NCBI GenBank assembly: GCA_036936605.1
Contig: JAUPFV010000005.1
Location: 53,154,742-53,218,741, forward strand
Direction: 5' to 3'
Length of the DNA stretch: 64,000 nt
Origin: Limnanthes douglasii subsp. nivea
Lineage: Eukaryota > Streptophyta > Magnoliopsida > Brassicales > Limnanthaceae
The translations under genes and the position numbers were made by a program. The first letter of the stretch is position 1; every line of letters starts with the position of its first letter. The notes under the pieces are model-generated. The model was not told the origin of the DNA. It worked only from the letters and a program-made list of their open reading frames with translations, and searched no databases. Shown here piece after piece: positions 10,861-20,946 of this stretch.

Positions 10861-11039
10861 ATTTATAGTAAATCTGAAAAAGGAGTTTGATTCCTAGGAG
10901 AATTCGAAAAGATTGGTAATGATTAAAGACGACACTGATGCCACCACCTTTAATTAAGAGGTTGCTCTTCGAATAAGGTGGGTTCGAAATTCAAGGTGAA
11001 AAAACGGCTGAAGCAACCAACCAAAAAGCGACACGTGTC
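10861..11039 (-). promoter_or_regulatory. Antisense promoter of element A
   Basis: On the minus strand a TATAAAT (10867-10861) lies 97 bp upstream of the antisense ATG. A palindromic G-box/ABRE-like GACACGTGTC is at 11030-11039, about 160 bp further upstream. The TATA-to-ATG spacing is 97-101 bp in A, B and D. Confidence 0.6.
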
Positions 11040-11191
11040 CCACAACCTCTGGCAAAAACCGTTTTGGATTCATGAAGCTTTATTAGTCCGGATAAAGCCA
11101 TAACCCAAGTTGAAAGACCTGTCCGGGAAAAACTACCTCTGACTTCAAACTGTTTTTCAGGTTTTTGACAAAGGTATTTGAACAAACACCT

Positions 11192-11205
11192 AAAAAAGGG
11201 GCTCC
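11192..11205 (+). other. Polypurine tract of element A
   Basis: AAAAAAGGGGCTCC directly precedes the TG of the 3' LTR; this is the plus-strand priming site for reverse transcription. Confidence 0.75.
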
Positions 11206-11612
11206 TGATGAGTCCGAATTCTGCTTACTCCCCGGACAGGGACAGATGGGTCCAAGGCCTCCGGACCGGACAGAACATTTCGAACACTCAACCCATTGAA
11301 CTGTTCAGACTATGATCAAAGTACTAAAAAACCTAAACACTTCTTAACTAAGCTGTCTGCTCTCCTACTAAGAGCTCATGGGTCTTTGAACTTGACCCGG
11401 GTCCGTTAAACACTACCCGAAAGCCCATAAAGCCCAGATGTAAGGGTATAAATACCCAACCACCTGCATTAAATATTGGGAATGAAAATTAAATAAAACC
11501 AGGCTGCTTAATTCTCCCTCTAGACTCTATTCTAAATATTAAACACCCACATACTTCCACAAAACACCAAACAAATTACAAGTTTACCCTCAGGCGATAA
11601 TTACCCTCACCA
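11206..11612 (+). repeat. 3' LTR of element A
   Basis: 407 bp, TGATGAG...CACCA, about 96% identical to the 5' LTR where both are visible. Its U3 holds repeated CCGGACAG-like motifs (11232-11275) and a TATAAATA at 11447-11454. It is followed directly by gag sequence of element B. Confidence 0.95.
11447..11454 (+). promoter_or_regulatory. LTR TATA box, element A 3' LTR
   Basis: TATAAATA in the block conserved among all Tat LTRs here. Confidence 0.65.
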
Positions 11613-13025
11613 AGAAACACCAAAAATGGATTGGCTGATTGCTTCGAGCAAGTAGCAATAGCATCCTTGAGACAGGGCTTGAACCCTGGAAATTTGGCTA
11701 ATTCGGTGACCAGGAAGAAAGCCATGACTTGGGGAGGTTTGCTGAATCAAGTCGGAAAGCAGATCAATTTTGATGAAACGAAGAAAACTAGGGTGCATAG
11801 GCAGGTGAGGTCTGCCCCGGTTGCACCAAACCCTAACCAAAATCAGTCCGGGAACAAGGCAAGGGAGACCAGACAGGCACATAACAGGGCCAAAGCTCAA
11901 TCTCAGCCAACTGCACCTGCCCAGAGTCAACAATCTAGAAATAAGAGGGGGTCTTGGGTCCAACCGGAGTGGTTTACAGAATTGAAAGAAAATGTGGCCA
12001 CCATCTATGATAAAACAAAGGAAGAAGTGCACTAAAGAAGACCGTCCGCACTACAATCCTCTAGGGAACATCGTAACAACTCTTTCTGTCAGTACCATAA
12101 TGATACTGGCCATAACACTGACGATTGTATAGCCTTGAAACAAGAGGTTCAGAACTTGATTGAAAGAGGAAAGATGGGGGCATATGTCAAGAGAAGAGGA
12201 GGAAATAGGCGTGATAATGCTCATGGGGTTGGTCCAAGCAATGCTGCTCCGGAGGGAGCTATGGTTATAGTCGAAAGGTTTGATGTACAGTCAGAATATC
12301 TGGATCCTGATCCAACGCGAAATAGGGTGGGAGCCATTCAGGAACATTATAAAACAATCTCCGGGCTTATTGAGTTTTTTGAGTCACTCACAAATTTCAG
12401 AGGGGATACTATGACAGCTCCTACTACTTCTTCAAGAAAGAGGCACGTTCATACTTTAGCCACCCAGCTAGAAGGAGGCATGACCTCTTATCAGTCACAA
12501 ATTCAATTTCCCTTCATTGTTTTTGATGAAGATGACTTAAGAGATATAGCTGGCCCTCATGAAGATGTTGTCGTCATAGGAGCATCCATTGGGGGCAATG
12601 ACATAAGACGAATCTTGGTGGATACTGGGAGTTCAGCCAATATCCTCTTCTTAAATACTTACAAAAAGATGAAATATCCAGTCGTAATTCAGCGTTCGGA
12701 CAGATCAATTTTGGGCTTCACTGGGAGTTCAGCAGATGTGATCGGAGAGTTCAAAGAGGAAGTTTTATTGGGCAAGGGCCCTTTTAAAAATATTGTCAGG
12801 ATACTTTTTATTGTGGTGGATTGTTCCACTTGTTATAATGATATTTAAGGGAGGTCTTGGCTCTCTAGGATGCATGCAGTGGCCTCGAGAGTCCACCAAT
12901 GTTTGAAATATGCTATTCAAGGACAAGTGGGAGTTGTCTGGAGCAGTCAAAAGATTGCAAGAGAGTGTTACGCCACAGCACTGGCTCCACGGACGTTGGG
13001 GGCAGTTCATACGAGCGAAGAATAG
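11613..13025 (+). pseudogene. gag-pro: gag-protease of element B (5'-truncated, broken)
   Basis: Carries the C-terminal part of Gag (from the NTKNGLADCFEQ region), the CQYHNDTGHNTDDC zinc-knuckle-like motif (about 12090-12130) and the protease with DTGSS (about 12618-12632). Nonsense codons occur at 12033 (Tyr to TAA) and 12846 (Leu to TAA). The frame reaches the UAG at 13023-13025, in the same place as in A, C and D. Confidence 0.88.
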
Positions 13026-13353
13026 CAGTTTGAGGGGCTTTCTGGGGTGAGGGTGAAATTGATGACCCCAGAGAGGCCCTGGAGTGTTGATACCACTTGA
13101 AGAAGTTGAGACACACTCTTTGGAAGAAGGAAAAAGTGTTAAGATAGGGTCCAAAATGCCACCCGAATTGAAGATCAAGAGTACCAGCGAAGGATAGCAG
13201 TTTGAGGGGCTTTCTGGGGGTGAGGGTGAAATTGATGACCCCAGAGAGGCCCCTAGAGTGTTTATACCAGTTGAAAAAGTTGAAACACACTCTTTGGAAG
13301 AAGGAAAAATTGTTAAGATAGGGTCCAAAATGCCACCCGAATTGAAGATCAAG
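13010..13353 (+). repeat. ~172-bp tandem duplication at the protease-RT junction of element B
   Basis: 13010-13181 and 13182-13353 are near-identical direct copies, so the UAG and the first RT codons occur twice. Copy 1 lacks two single bases present in copy 2, so only copy 2 stays in frame with RT. A, C and D have one copy here. Confidence 0.88.
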
Positions 13354-16300
13354 ATGTTAACGTTTTTAAAGGACCATCAGTATGTTTTTGCTTGGTGCAA
13401 CGCTGATGTAACAGGGTTCCAACAGATATTATATCACATCACTTATCCATCCGGAGAGACATAGCACCTGTGGTACAAAAGAGAAGAGCTTTTTCCAAGG
13501 AAAAGGCCGATGTTATTGTTCAAGAAGTTGACATGCTCACAATGATGGGGCATATAAAGGAGTCTCAATATCCTTTGTGGACTGCCAATCCGGTCTTGGT
13601 AAAAAAGAAAAATGGCAAGTGGCGTATGTGCATTGACTTCACAGATCTCAATAGGGCTTGCCCAAAAGATTTATATCCAGTCCCCTCGATTGATCAACTA
13701 GTAGACTTTACTTCTGGGAATAAGCTACTTTCCTTTATGGATGCTTTCTCCGGGTACAATCAAATTCAAGTAGACCCGAAGGATCAGGAGCATACCACAT
13801 TTGTCACTGACAGGGGTCTTCATTGCTACAAGGTGATGCCATTCGGATTGAAGAATGCTAGAGCTACTTATCAGAGATTGGTAAACAAAGCCTTTGCTGA
13901 TCAAATTGGAAGAAATATGGAAGTATACATTGATGACACGATGGTGAAAAGTGTAGATGAGCAGCTGCATTTGGCAGACCTCTAAAAAACTTTTGCCAAC
14001 TTGGTAAAAGTGAATTTGAAGCTAAATCCAGAAAAATGTGTGTTCGGAGTACAGTCCGGGAAGTTCTTGGGTTACATAATAAGTGAGCAAGGGATACAGC
14101 CCGATCCGGACCAACTTAATGCTCTGTTCCAAATGGAGCCTCCTCGGAATGTTAAAGAAGTACAACGATTGACGGGGAGGTTGGCTGCTTTAAATCGATT
14201 CATCTCAAGATCTTCGGACAGATGTGCCCCGTTTTTCCAAACTTTAAAGGGTGCAAAGGGATTTGACTGGACTTCATAGTTCGATGCGGCCTTCAATGAA
14301 ATTAAGAAACATCTATCCTCTCCTAAGACTCTATTTAAACCTGTTGATGGAGAAACACTCTTCGTATACTTGGCAGTTTCAAGTTGTGCCATCAGTGCTG
14401 TATTGGTAAGAGAGGTGGATAATTACCCCCATCCGGTGTACTACATCAGCAAGAGCTTGATAGATGCAGAAAAGCGTTATTTGAAACTCGAAAAGTTAGC
14501 ATTGGCCTTGGTGATTGTTGCAAAGAAGATGCGGCCTTATTTTCAGGCTCATCCTATTATCGTCCGGACATCTTTTCCCTTGAAAAATGTTCTCCAAAAG
14601 GCAGACGTTTCAAGTAGAATGACTAAGTGGTCAGTGGAATTTGGGGACTTTGATATTGATTTTTCTCCTCGAACAGCAGCCCAAGCTGTAACTGACTTTT
14701 TAGTTGAATTCCACTCTGATAGGGATTCAGAGCAGACCAGTGAGATAAAAGACAAAAAGGTCTGGGTCATCCGGACGGATGGTGGGTCCAGTACTATGGG
14801 ATGTGGTGCAGGGGTGTGTTTGACTTCTCCATATGGTGATAAAATGTACCAGGCTATATGTTTTTCTTTCAGGGCTTCCAACAATGAGTCCGAATACGAA
14901 GCAACTATAACTGGTTTAAAGTTAGCTTATATATGTGGGGCCAAAAGGGTCAAGCTGATGAGTGATTCTCAACTTCTTATCCACCATGCACAAGGTCAAT
15001 CTGAGGCAAAAAAGGAGCAACTAGTGAAGTACTTGCTTCTTCTTAAAAATGAGGCTCTTAAGTTCAAGAGCGTTGCTTATGAGCATATACCCCGGGCAGA
15101 GAATGAACTAGCAGATTCGCTGGCAACCATAGCATACACTGAGTCATATCCTTGGATCCATGTGCTGGAGAACCCTTCCATTCAACTTAACGTAGGTAAA
15201 GAGGAAGAAATTTTTGATGTACAGATAAAACGACCCCAAGACTGGAGATTTCCTCTCCTGCAGTATCTCTCCGTTGGCATCTTGCCTCCGGATAAAGCAC
15301 TAGCAAGAAAAATAAAGCACAAAGCTCGTGGTTTTATCATACTAAGAGACATTCTGTATAAGAAGTCTTATAGTAAACCTCTTTTGCGATGTTTAGGAGA
15401 TGATGAGTCTCAAGTAGTCCTCTCCGAATTGCATGATGGTGAGAGATCAGCCCACAGTGGATTCAGGGCTCTAACACGGAGAGTTTTACTGGCTGGCTAT
15501 TACTGGCCTTCTATAATGCAGGATGCTAAGGAACTGGTGAGAAGGTGTGATCCATGCCAAAGATATAGCAATGAAATTCATGTCCCGACCATCCCTTTAG
15601 AGTCAATTTCTGAGCCTATACCTTTTGCTCGATGGGGGTTGGATTTGGTGGGACCTCTTCCCATGGCGTCTGGAGGGCGCAGAACAATAATTGTTGCTAT
15701 AGATTACTTTTCGAAATGGATTGAAGCAGCCCTCTTGGCAGGAACAACATCAAAAGCTGTCATAAAATTTATTTTATCCAACATATGTTGCAGATTTGGT
15801 GTTCCACAAAAAATAACGACAGACAACGGGCCACAGTTCGACAATAGGGAAATGGAGAGTTTATGTGCCTCAAGGGGTATACAACATTTTTTCTCTTCAC
15901 CTTTCCACCCACAAGAAAATGGACAAGTTGAAGTGGCTAACAGAACTATACTATCCGGTTTGAAGAAAAATTCGGAAGGGGCTGCTGGGAAGTGGCCTAG
16001 TTATTTACAAGAGGTCTTGTGGGCCTACCAGACTACACCTGGGGCTGCTACATAGGATTCACCCTTTGCCTTGGTCTATGGGATGGATGCAATAGCTCCC
16101 ATAGAAGCAACTCTTCCATCATTTCGGGTTCACAACTTCTCCGAACACGCTAACGAAGTGGCAATCAGAGGTCAGCTCGACCTAATAGACGAAAGACGAG
16201 TTAAGGCTCACTTTAGAGCTGCACACTATCAAGGTTTGATTAGAAGCAGGTTTGCTTCTAGAATTAAAAGAAGGGATTTCCAGCCGGGTGACAAGGTATT

Positions 16301-16478
16301 GAGGAAAGTCTTCTTACACACTAAAGAGAAGCTGCTAGGAAAACTGGCCCCAACTTGGGAAGGACCTTATATGGTCGTTGAAAGGCTTAAACCTGGAACA
16401 TAATGGCTAGAAGACAAGGCTAGAAGGGTTTTGACGCACCCTTGGAATATTGAACATCTCCGGATGTACTTGGAGTAG
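13198..16478 (+). pseudogene. pol: pol of element B: RT, dual RNase H, integrase
   Basis: Same domain order as element A without the hAT insertion: RT (about 13350-14000, YIDD near 13925), Ty3 RNase H (about 14250-14730), archaeal-type RNase H (about 14760-15130) and integrase (about 15370-16470). One base is missing near 13425 (frameshift). Nonsense codons lie at 13983 and 14277 (both from Gln), 16053 (from Gln) and 16401 (from Tyr). The stretch 14370-16055 is open for 561 codons. All catalytic motifs of both RNase H domains and integrase are visible. The natural stop is the TAG at 16476-16478. Confidence 0.92.
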
Positions 16479-16487
16479 CATCTATGT

Positions 16488-16523
16488 AAATATTTACTTG
16501 TTTAAACATCCATGTAAATATTT
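16488..16523 (+). other. Inverted repeat just after pol stop (element B)
   Basis: AAATATTTAC (16488-16497) pairs with GTAAATATTT (16514-16523); same position relative to pol as in A and D. Confidence 0.6.
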
Positions 16524-16837
16524 GGGGGCATACTCTTTCCTACCCTCGTGGCACGGGGAGGTTTTAATGAGGTGTCCGGGTTTTTTAATAAAATTTGATG
16601 CATTCTTAAAAAAATTCAAAGTGTTCTTACTTTGTCTTTTGTCACACCGTCCGGATTGAAGTAAAAGAATGATGACCATTTAAACATTTGTCATCGGAGA
16701 ACTTAAACTCTCTCACTTTAGATTGTTCATGAAATAACTAAGACCTATTTGAACACTAGCCACCAAAATTGAAACAAACTATGAAAGGATGCGAGAATTG
16801 TGCAAAATAAAGGTATTCATTAAAATTACTTAAGTGC

Positions 16838-16937
16838 TTTTGCCTTCCAAGGACTTTTAAATTGTCAAACAGAGCAAAAGATCTATCCGGTCAGATACCG
16901 GACACAATAACAAAGATAATGCCTTGGCCTTCCAAGG
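16838..16937 (-). terminator. Hairpin array in the 3' region of the antisense gene (element B)
   Basis: TCCGGT (16886-16891) pairs with ACCGGA (16897-16902), and CCTTGG (16922-16927) with CCAAGG (16932-16937). A decayed first copy of the CCTTGG hairpin is near 16838-16855. Layout matches A, C and D. Confidence 0.5.
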
Positions 16938-16981
16938 ACTTTAGTTTAGATAACATAAAAGTGAAAAAGATAATTCATAAT

Positions 16982-19927
16982 TTAAGACTGAGCGTTTGAA
17001 GATGGCTCAGCCTCACTTATCTTCTTCTTCCCCTTGGGATCGTCTTTCTCTTCGGGAGGGCCCTCCCCGGTATTTTCTTCATCCTCGTCAGAAGAGGAAG
17101 CACTGGAATAATCATGCAAGTCTCTGTCAGCCATGGTGTGGAAGGGAACGTCTTCGTACTCTACGTGAAGCCACAAATCTCCCCGGTTCCTCTTCGAGAA
17201 CTTCTCATGGAAGAGCAGGACCATGTCCGACTTCACCTTGGCATACATTTGCTCTTTAGTGTCTATTACGTTGTTGGCATAAGCATCGATCTTGGCCTGG
17301 ATTTTGGCCTCCTGCTCCCTTAGCAGATTAGATTTCTCCTCTGCAGCCTTGGACACTGTGTTCTCAAGCGCAATCTTGTCATTTGTCAAGTTGTGAATGA
17401 CTTGATCCTTGGCCTTGGCCTCCTCTTTTGAAGAGGTGAGATCTTTCTGTACTCCAGACAACTTCTCCCGGAGCTCCTTGATAGTATCTTCCAGAGTAGC
17501 AACTTTGGTGGTCCACCCCTCTTGGTTCTTTTTCAGCTCCTCGTTCTCCCCCTTTAGAATGTCAGCATGTTAGTAGCAGTAAGAAGATCATCGGACAGTC
17601 TCTCTTTGTCAGACTTGAGATCTTTGATAGTATGTGCCTGACTTCGAACTTTCTTCTCCAATACAAGCACAGGCTGAACACTACTTAATATAGAGTGAGC
17701 TATAATATCCCTTTCACTTGAAACAGTAAAAGTCTTACCATTAAAAGTGACGGTGTTCGAAGTACTCGGAGGGAGGTAAGGCCCAGCAAAATCATCTCTG
17801 GGGAAGTTGGCAAAGTACTCACCAAGCTCATCAAGACTGGTGATGTCAACCCCATCAATGCTAAGGTCTCCTCCTCCGACCTCTTCGGTTTGAAAATCAC
17901 CAGGGATCTCCTCTTCTTGTGTTGGGTCATTAGGATCAACATGGGGGAGAGGCTCCGGAGGCCGGAGAGAAAGTTCGTCACCCTTGGAGGTCTTTTCTTC
18001 TTAGCCTCTATGTCCTTGCTTTCAGCTCCCCGTTTTCGGTCTCTTTTGGGAGCCCTTGGGGGTTTTGGGGATTGAACTTCTTGCCTAACACTCTCCTTCT
18101 CTACCACTTCTAGGAGAGCAGTATCAATCTGGCTTGGGGCTGGCCCCTCGGGATTTGTTGGAGCAGCCTCTTCCACCTCGGCAGGGTTAGCTTCACCTAT
18201 CACATTCTTGCCCTTCTTCTTCTTCTTCTTGTCTTTCATCTTACTCGGGGCCTTGGCCTGGCCCGGCAAGTAAAGTGACCCATCTGGTTCGTGTGTTCTC
18301 TTCAGGACTACATCCGGAGGGGGTGGAGTGGTGAGTTCTTCCCAGGTCAAGTCCCTCCGGCTAGTAGTTTTCCAGAGGTGAGACCTTGCCAAGTTGCCTC
18401 CTGTGAAAGCATCGTGAAACCGGTTTCCCAACTTTTCAGCAGCCCAAGTGTTGATCTTGGTACAAGTGGTCTGCCTGAACTTTAGGTAGTCATTGAGGTC
18501 TTTTGGCATTTCTGCTAAATAAAAAGCAAGACCAGTTAGTTTAAGCAGATTTGATAAAAGAAGAAATAAGGATATAAACTAAGAGCCTTACGATCACTCC
18601 TCCATCTGTTGGTGAGGAGACTTGGATTGACTCCGGATTTGATTTTCCTCCCGTTCTCCCAAACACCACTTACGAACAGGAATTGAGTCCTCCAGTTTCT
18701 CTCCGACTCAAGCAGGTCATCCACTACTTTGTAGTTATCCCCCATATTGAAGTGATAAAAAGGGATGTGAGGGTTCCTACAGAGACTGGCCACAGCAGCG
18801 AATTCCTCCATTGGTAGAGGAATACCGGAGAGCCTGGAGGCCATAATGCAGGCCATAATTGTGTACCATCTATTGGGGCTTAATTGACTGGGACAGAGCT
18901 TGATAAGGTGGAAATACCTAACTATTTCCGGATCCAAGGGGAACCTTAAACCCCAGTTAAAGAGCTCAGTGAAGATGACTATTTCACTGAGTTTGCAATC
19001 CATTGGGGTTTGGGGGTCTATGCGGATTCTAATCTTCACATTCTCCGGAATCCCCCACTTCATACGCATCCGGCCCAACTCAGCTGTATGGATGAAAGCG
19101 TAATTGATCTTTTCCAAAGCGGGGAGGTATTTAACATTGACCTTGTGGAAACAAGGTCCTACTTTTCCTTTAAGACACTCCGGCAGATCCGGATGCCTTA
19201 AGCACAACTTCTCCTTGCTTTTATCCTTCTGAGCAGTAACATCACCACTGGTCTGTCCGGAAGGTTCAGACTCAAATGGAGCCTCTTCGATAGAGTCCTC
19301 CATTATTGAGGAAGGATTTTCAGTTGTTGTTGTAAGGGGGAGGTTTGAAGTCGGTCCAGCCTGATTTCCGGACTGATGAGCTTCAGCACTCTCCTGAATT
19401 CTAGCCTCCGGTTGGGGCTCCGATGTGGATGTTTCTCTTTGGGGGCTCGAACCAGTAGCTTCTGGACCGGACAGTCTATCTGTAGGTGCTTTAATGGGTA
19501 CCTCTGACCCTGTTTCGCTGTCCTTGGCCCCCAATTTCGAAGGAGTGCTCTTGAAAGCCTGCCGGCCTTTTCTTTGATCAACCATCTTGTGAGGAGAAGT
19601 TTCAGCATCTGACCCCATGGCTAAGAATGGGGATGGTTTTTTAAAACTGGTAACTGTTATACCTGGCTCAACTATGGGTTCTGACTCTTGAACCGAAGAA
19701 CCTGAGATGATAGGGGAAAGATTGGTTTGAAACAACCTCTTCGGTTTGGCACCCTTTGTGGAGGAACAACCCTGGTCAGACTCTGTGGCTGAGGATGCTG
19801 GTTTGTCGATGGGAGAAGTGGGTAAGCCCGCTGCAATGCGCCTTTCCCTTTCGACTTTTTGTGCTTTTTCTAGTTCAGATAGATTAATCCATCCAGCTTT
19901 GATCAGAGCGTTCCTTGCTGTGAACAT
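16982..19927 (-). pseudogene. Antisense gene of element B (best-preserved exon 1)
   Basis: Exon 1 (19927-18592) is uninterrupted. It starts at the conserved MFTARNALI; five upstream in-frame codons also begin with Met, but the start shared by all copies is preferred. It contains the Ser/Pro-rich linker and the whole conserved globular region, ending at the SDR codons before the intron. Exon 2 (18514-16982) opens with MPKDLNDYLKFRQ, carries LARSHLWKTT, a poly-Lys stretch, a coiled coil (about 17650-17300) and an acidic tail. Frameshifts near 18000 and 17565 break exon 2. It is convergent with pol, 500 bp apart. Function unknown; the globular part resembles Transposase_28, and a nuclear DNA- or RNA-binding role is only a guess. 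Confidence 0.85.
18515..18591 (-). other. Intron of antisense gene (element B)
   Basis: 77 nt, donor GTAAGG, acceptor TTATTTAG, at the same codon as in A, C and D. Confidence 0.75.
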
Positions 19928-20025
19928 AAACAACCTAAACAAGAACTTGTGTTTGAGAGAGAAAGCTCTGAAGATTGTAAAAGTAAAAAATGAAAGTGAT
20001 GGTAAAACAGTGGAAAAATTTATTA

Positions 20026-20206
20026 ATTTATAGCAAACCTCAAAAAGAAGCCTTGATTCCTAGGAGAATTCGAAAATATTAGCAATGATTAAAAGACGGC
20101 GCTGATGTCACCTTCATTAATGAAGAGGTTGCTTTTCAGAGAAGGTGGGTGCGAAATCCAAGGTGAAAAAACGGCTAAAGCAACCAACCAGAGAGTGACA
20201 CATGTC
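20026..20206 (-). promoter_or_regulatory. Antisense promoter of element B
   Basis: TATAAAT on the minus strand at 20032-20026, 99 bp upstream of the conserved ATG. The G-box position at 20197-20206 reads GACACATGTC, one base off the palindrome in A and D. Confidence 0.55.
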
Positions 20207-20358
20207 CCACGAACTTTGGCAAAAAACCGTTTAGATTTAAAGAACTTTTTCAGTCCGGATAAAACCATAACATAAATCGAAAGACCTGTCCGGATAAAAC
20301 TACCACTAGCGACAGACTGTTTTTCAGATTTTGACAAAGGTTATTTGAACAAACACCT

Positions 20359-20372
20359 AAAAAAGGGGCTAC
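20359..20372 (+). other. Polypurine tract of element B
   Basis: AAAAAAGGGGCTAC directly before the 3' LTR. Confidence 0.7.
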
Positions 20373-20779
20373 TGATGAGTCCGGATTCTGTTACCTCTTC
20401 AGACAGGGATAGTTCGGACAAAGACCATCTAACCGGACAGGGCAGTTCGAACCCCTCATCTATTTGACTGTTCGAACAAGGACTAAAGTATTTAAAAACC
20501 TAATCACTTCTTGACTAAGCTGCCTGCTCTCCTACTAAGAGCTCATGGGTCCTTAAACTTGACCCGGGTCCATTAAACATGACCCGACAGCCCATAAAGC
20601 CCAAACGTAAGGGTATAAATACCCAACCACCAACATTAAATGAGGGCAGTGAAAATTAAATACTACCAGACTTCTTAATTATCCCTCTACTCTCTACTCA
20701 AATATTAAATACTTACAAACTTCCACAAACTCTAAACAAAAATTACAAATTTACCCTCATACAGAAATAAACCTTACCA
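20373..20779 (+). repeat. 3' LTR of element B
   Basis: 407 bp, TGATGAG...TTACCA, with TATAAATA at 20614-20621. It is strongly diverged from the LTRs of A in the U3 half. The next bases (GTTTT) belong to element C and would be the target duplication if B is inserted in C. Confidence 0.92.
20614..20621 (+). promoter_or_regulatory. LTR TATA box, element B 3' LTR
   Basis: TATAAATA in the conserved LTR block. Confidence 0.65.
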
Positions 20780-20946
20780 GTTTTCAATCATTTCTCGAAT
20801 CTTTTCGTCTTCTCTTAAGTATGAGTAGCTTTTTTCCTTACTAATATGTAAATCACTTTCTTTTACTGTTTCACCATCTTCATTACTTTACAAGTCTTTT
20901 TACACAGCTTTCACCTTTTCTTCTAAAACCTTTCTTGGATAGTTTT

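Larger units (their letters stand above)
1..11612 (+). mobile_element. Element A: Ty3/gypsy Tat-lineage LTR retrotransposon
   Basis: Order in the sense direction: 5' LTR (truncated by the window edge), primer binding site, gag, protease, reverse transcriptase, RNase H, second archaeal-type RNase H, integrase, a convergent antisense gene, polypurine tract, 3' LTR. The dual RNase H and the antisense gene behind pol place it in the plant Tat lineage (known for that group). Its two LTRs differ at about 15 sites in ~347 aligned bases by eye, so it is fairly young. Gag-pol carries a frameshift, several nonsense codons and a hAT insertion, so it is not autonomous. Confidence 0.93.
11613..20779 (+). 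mobile_element. Element B: 5'-truncated Tat-lineage retrotransposon
   Basis: Begins abruptly in gag at the codon matching about 1350 of element A and runs through pol, the antisense gene, polypurine tract and a 3' LTR. It has no 5' LTR, primer site or gag N-terminus in the window. Its 3' LTR differs from the preceding LTR (11206-11612) at roughly 15-20% of sites, so the two are not partners. The likely explanation is that A inserted into B's gag and the rest of B lies left of the window; a deletion is the alternative. Confidence 0.85.

Noticed and set aside
12765..13352. 195-codon minus-strand frame with internal repeats in element B
   Set aside because: It is the complement of the duplicated protease-RT junction, not a gene.
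11206..20779. A and B as a tandem LTR-sharing array from unequal recombination
   Set aside because: The third LTR is far more diverged than the first two, which does not fit one recombined array; nesting explains it better, though a deletion cannot be excluded.
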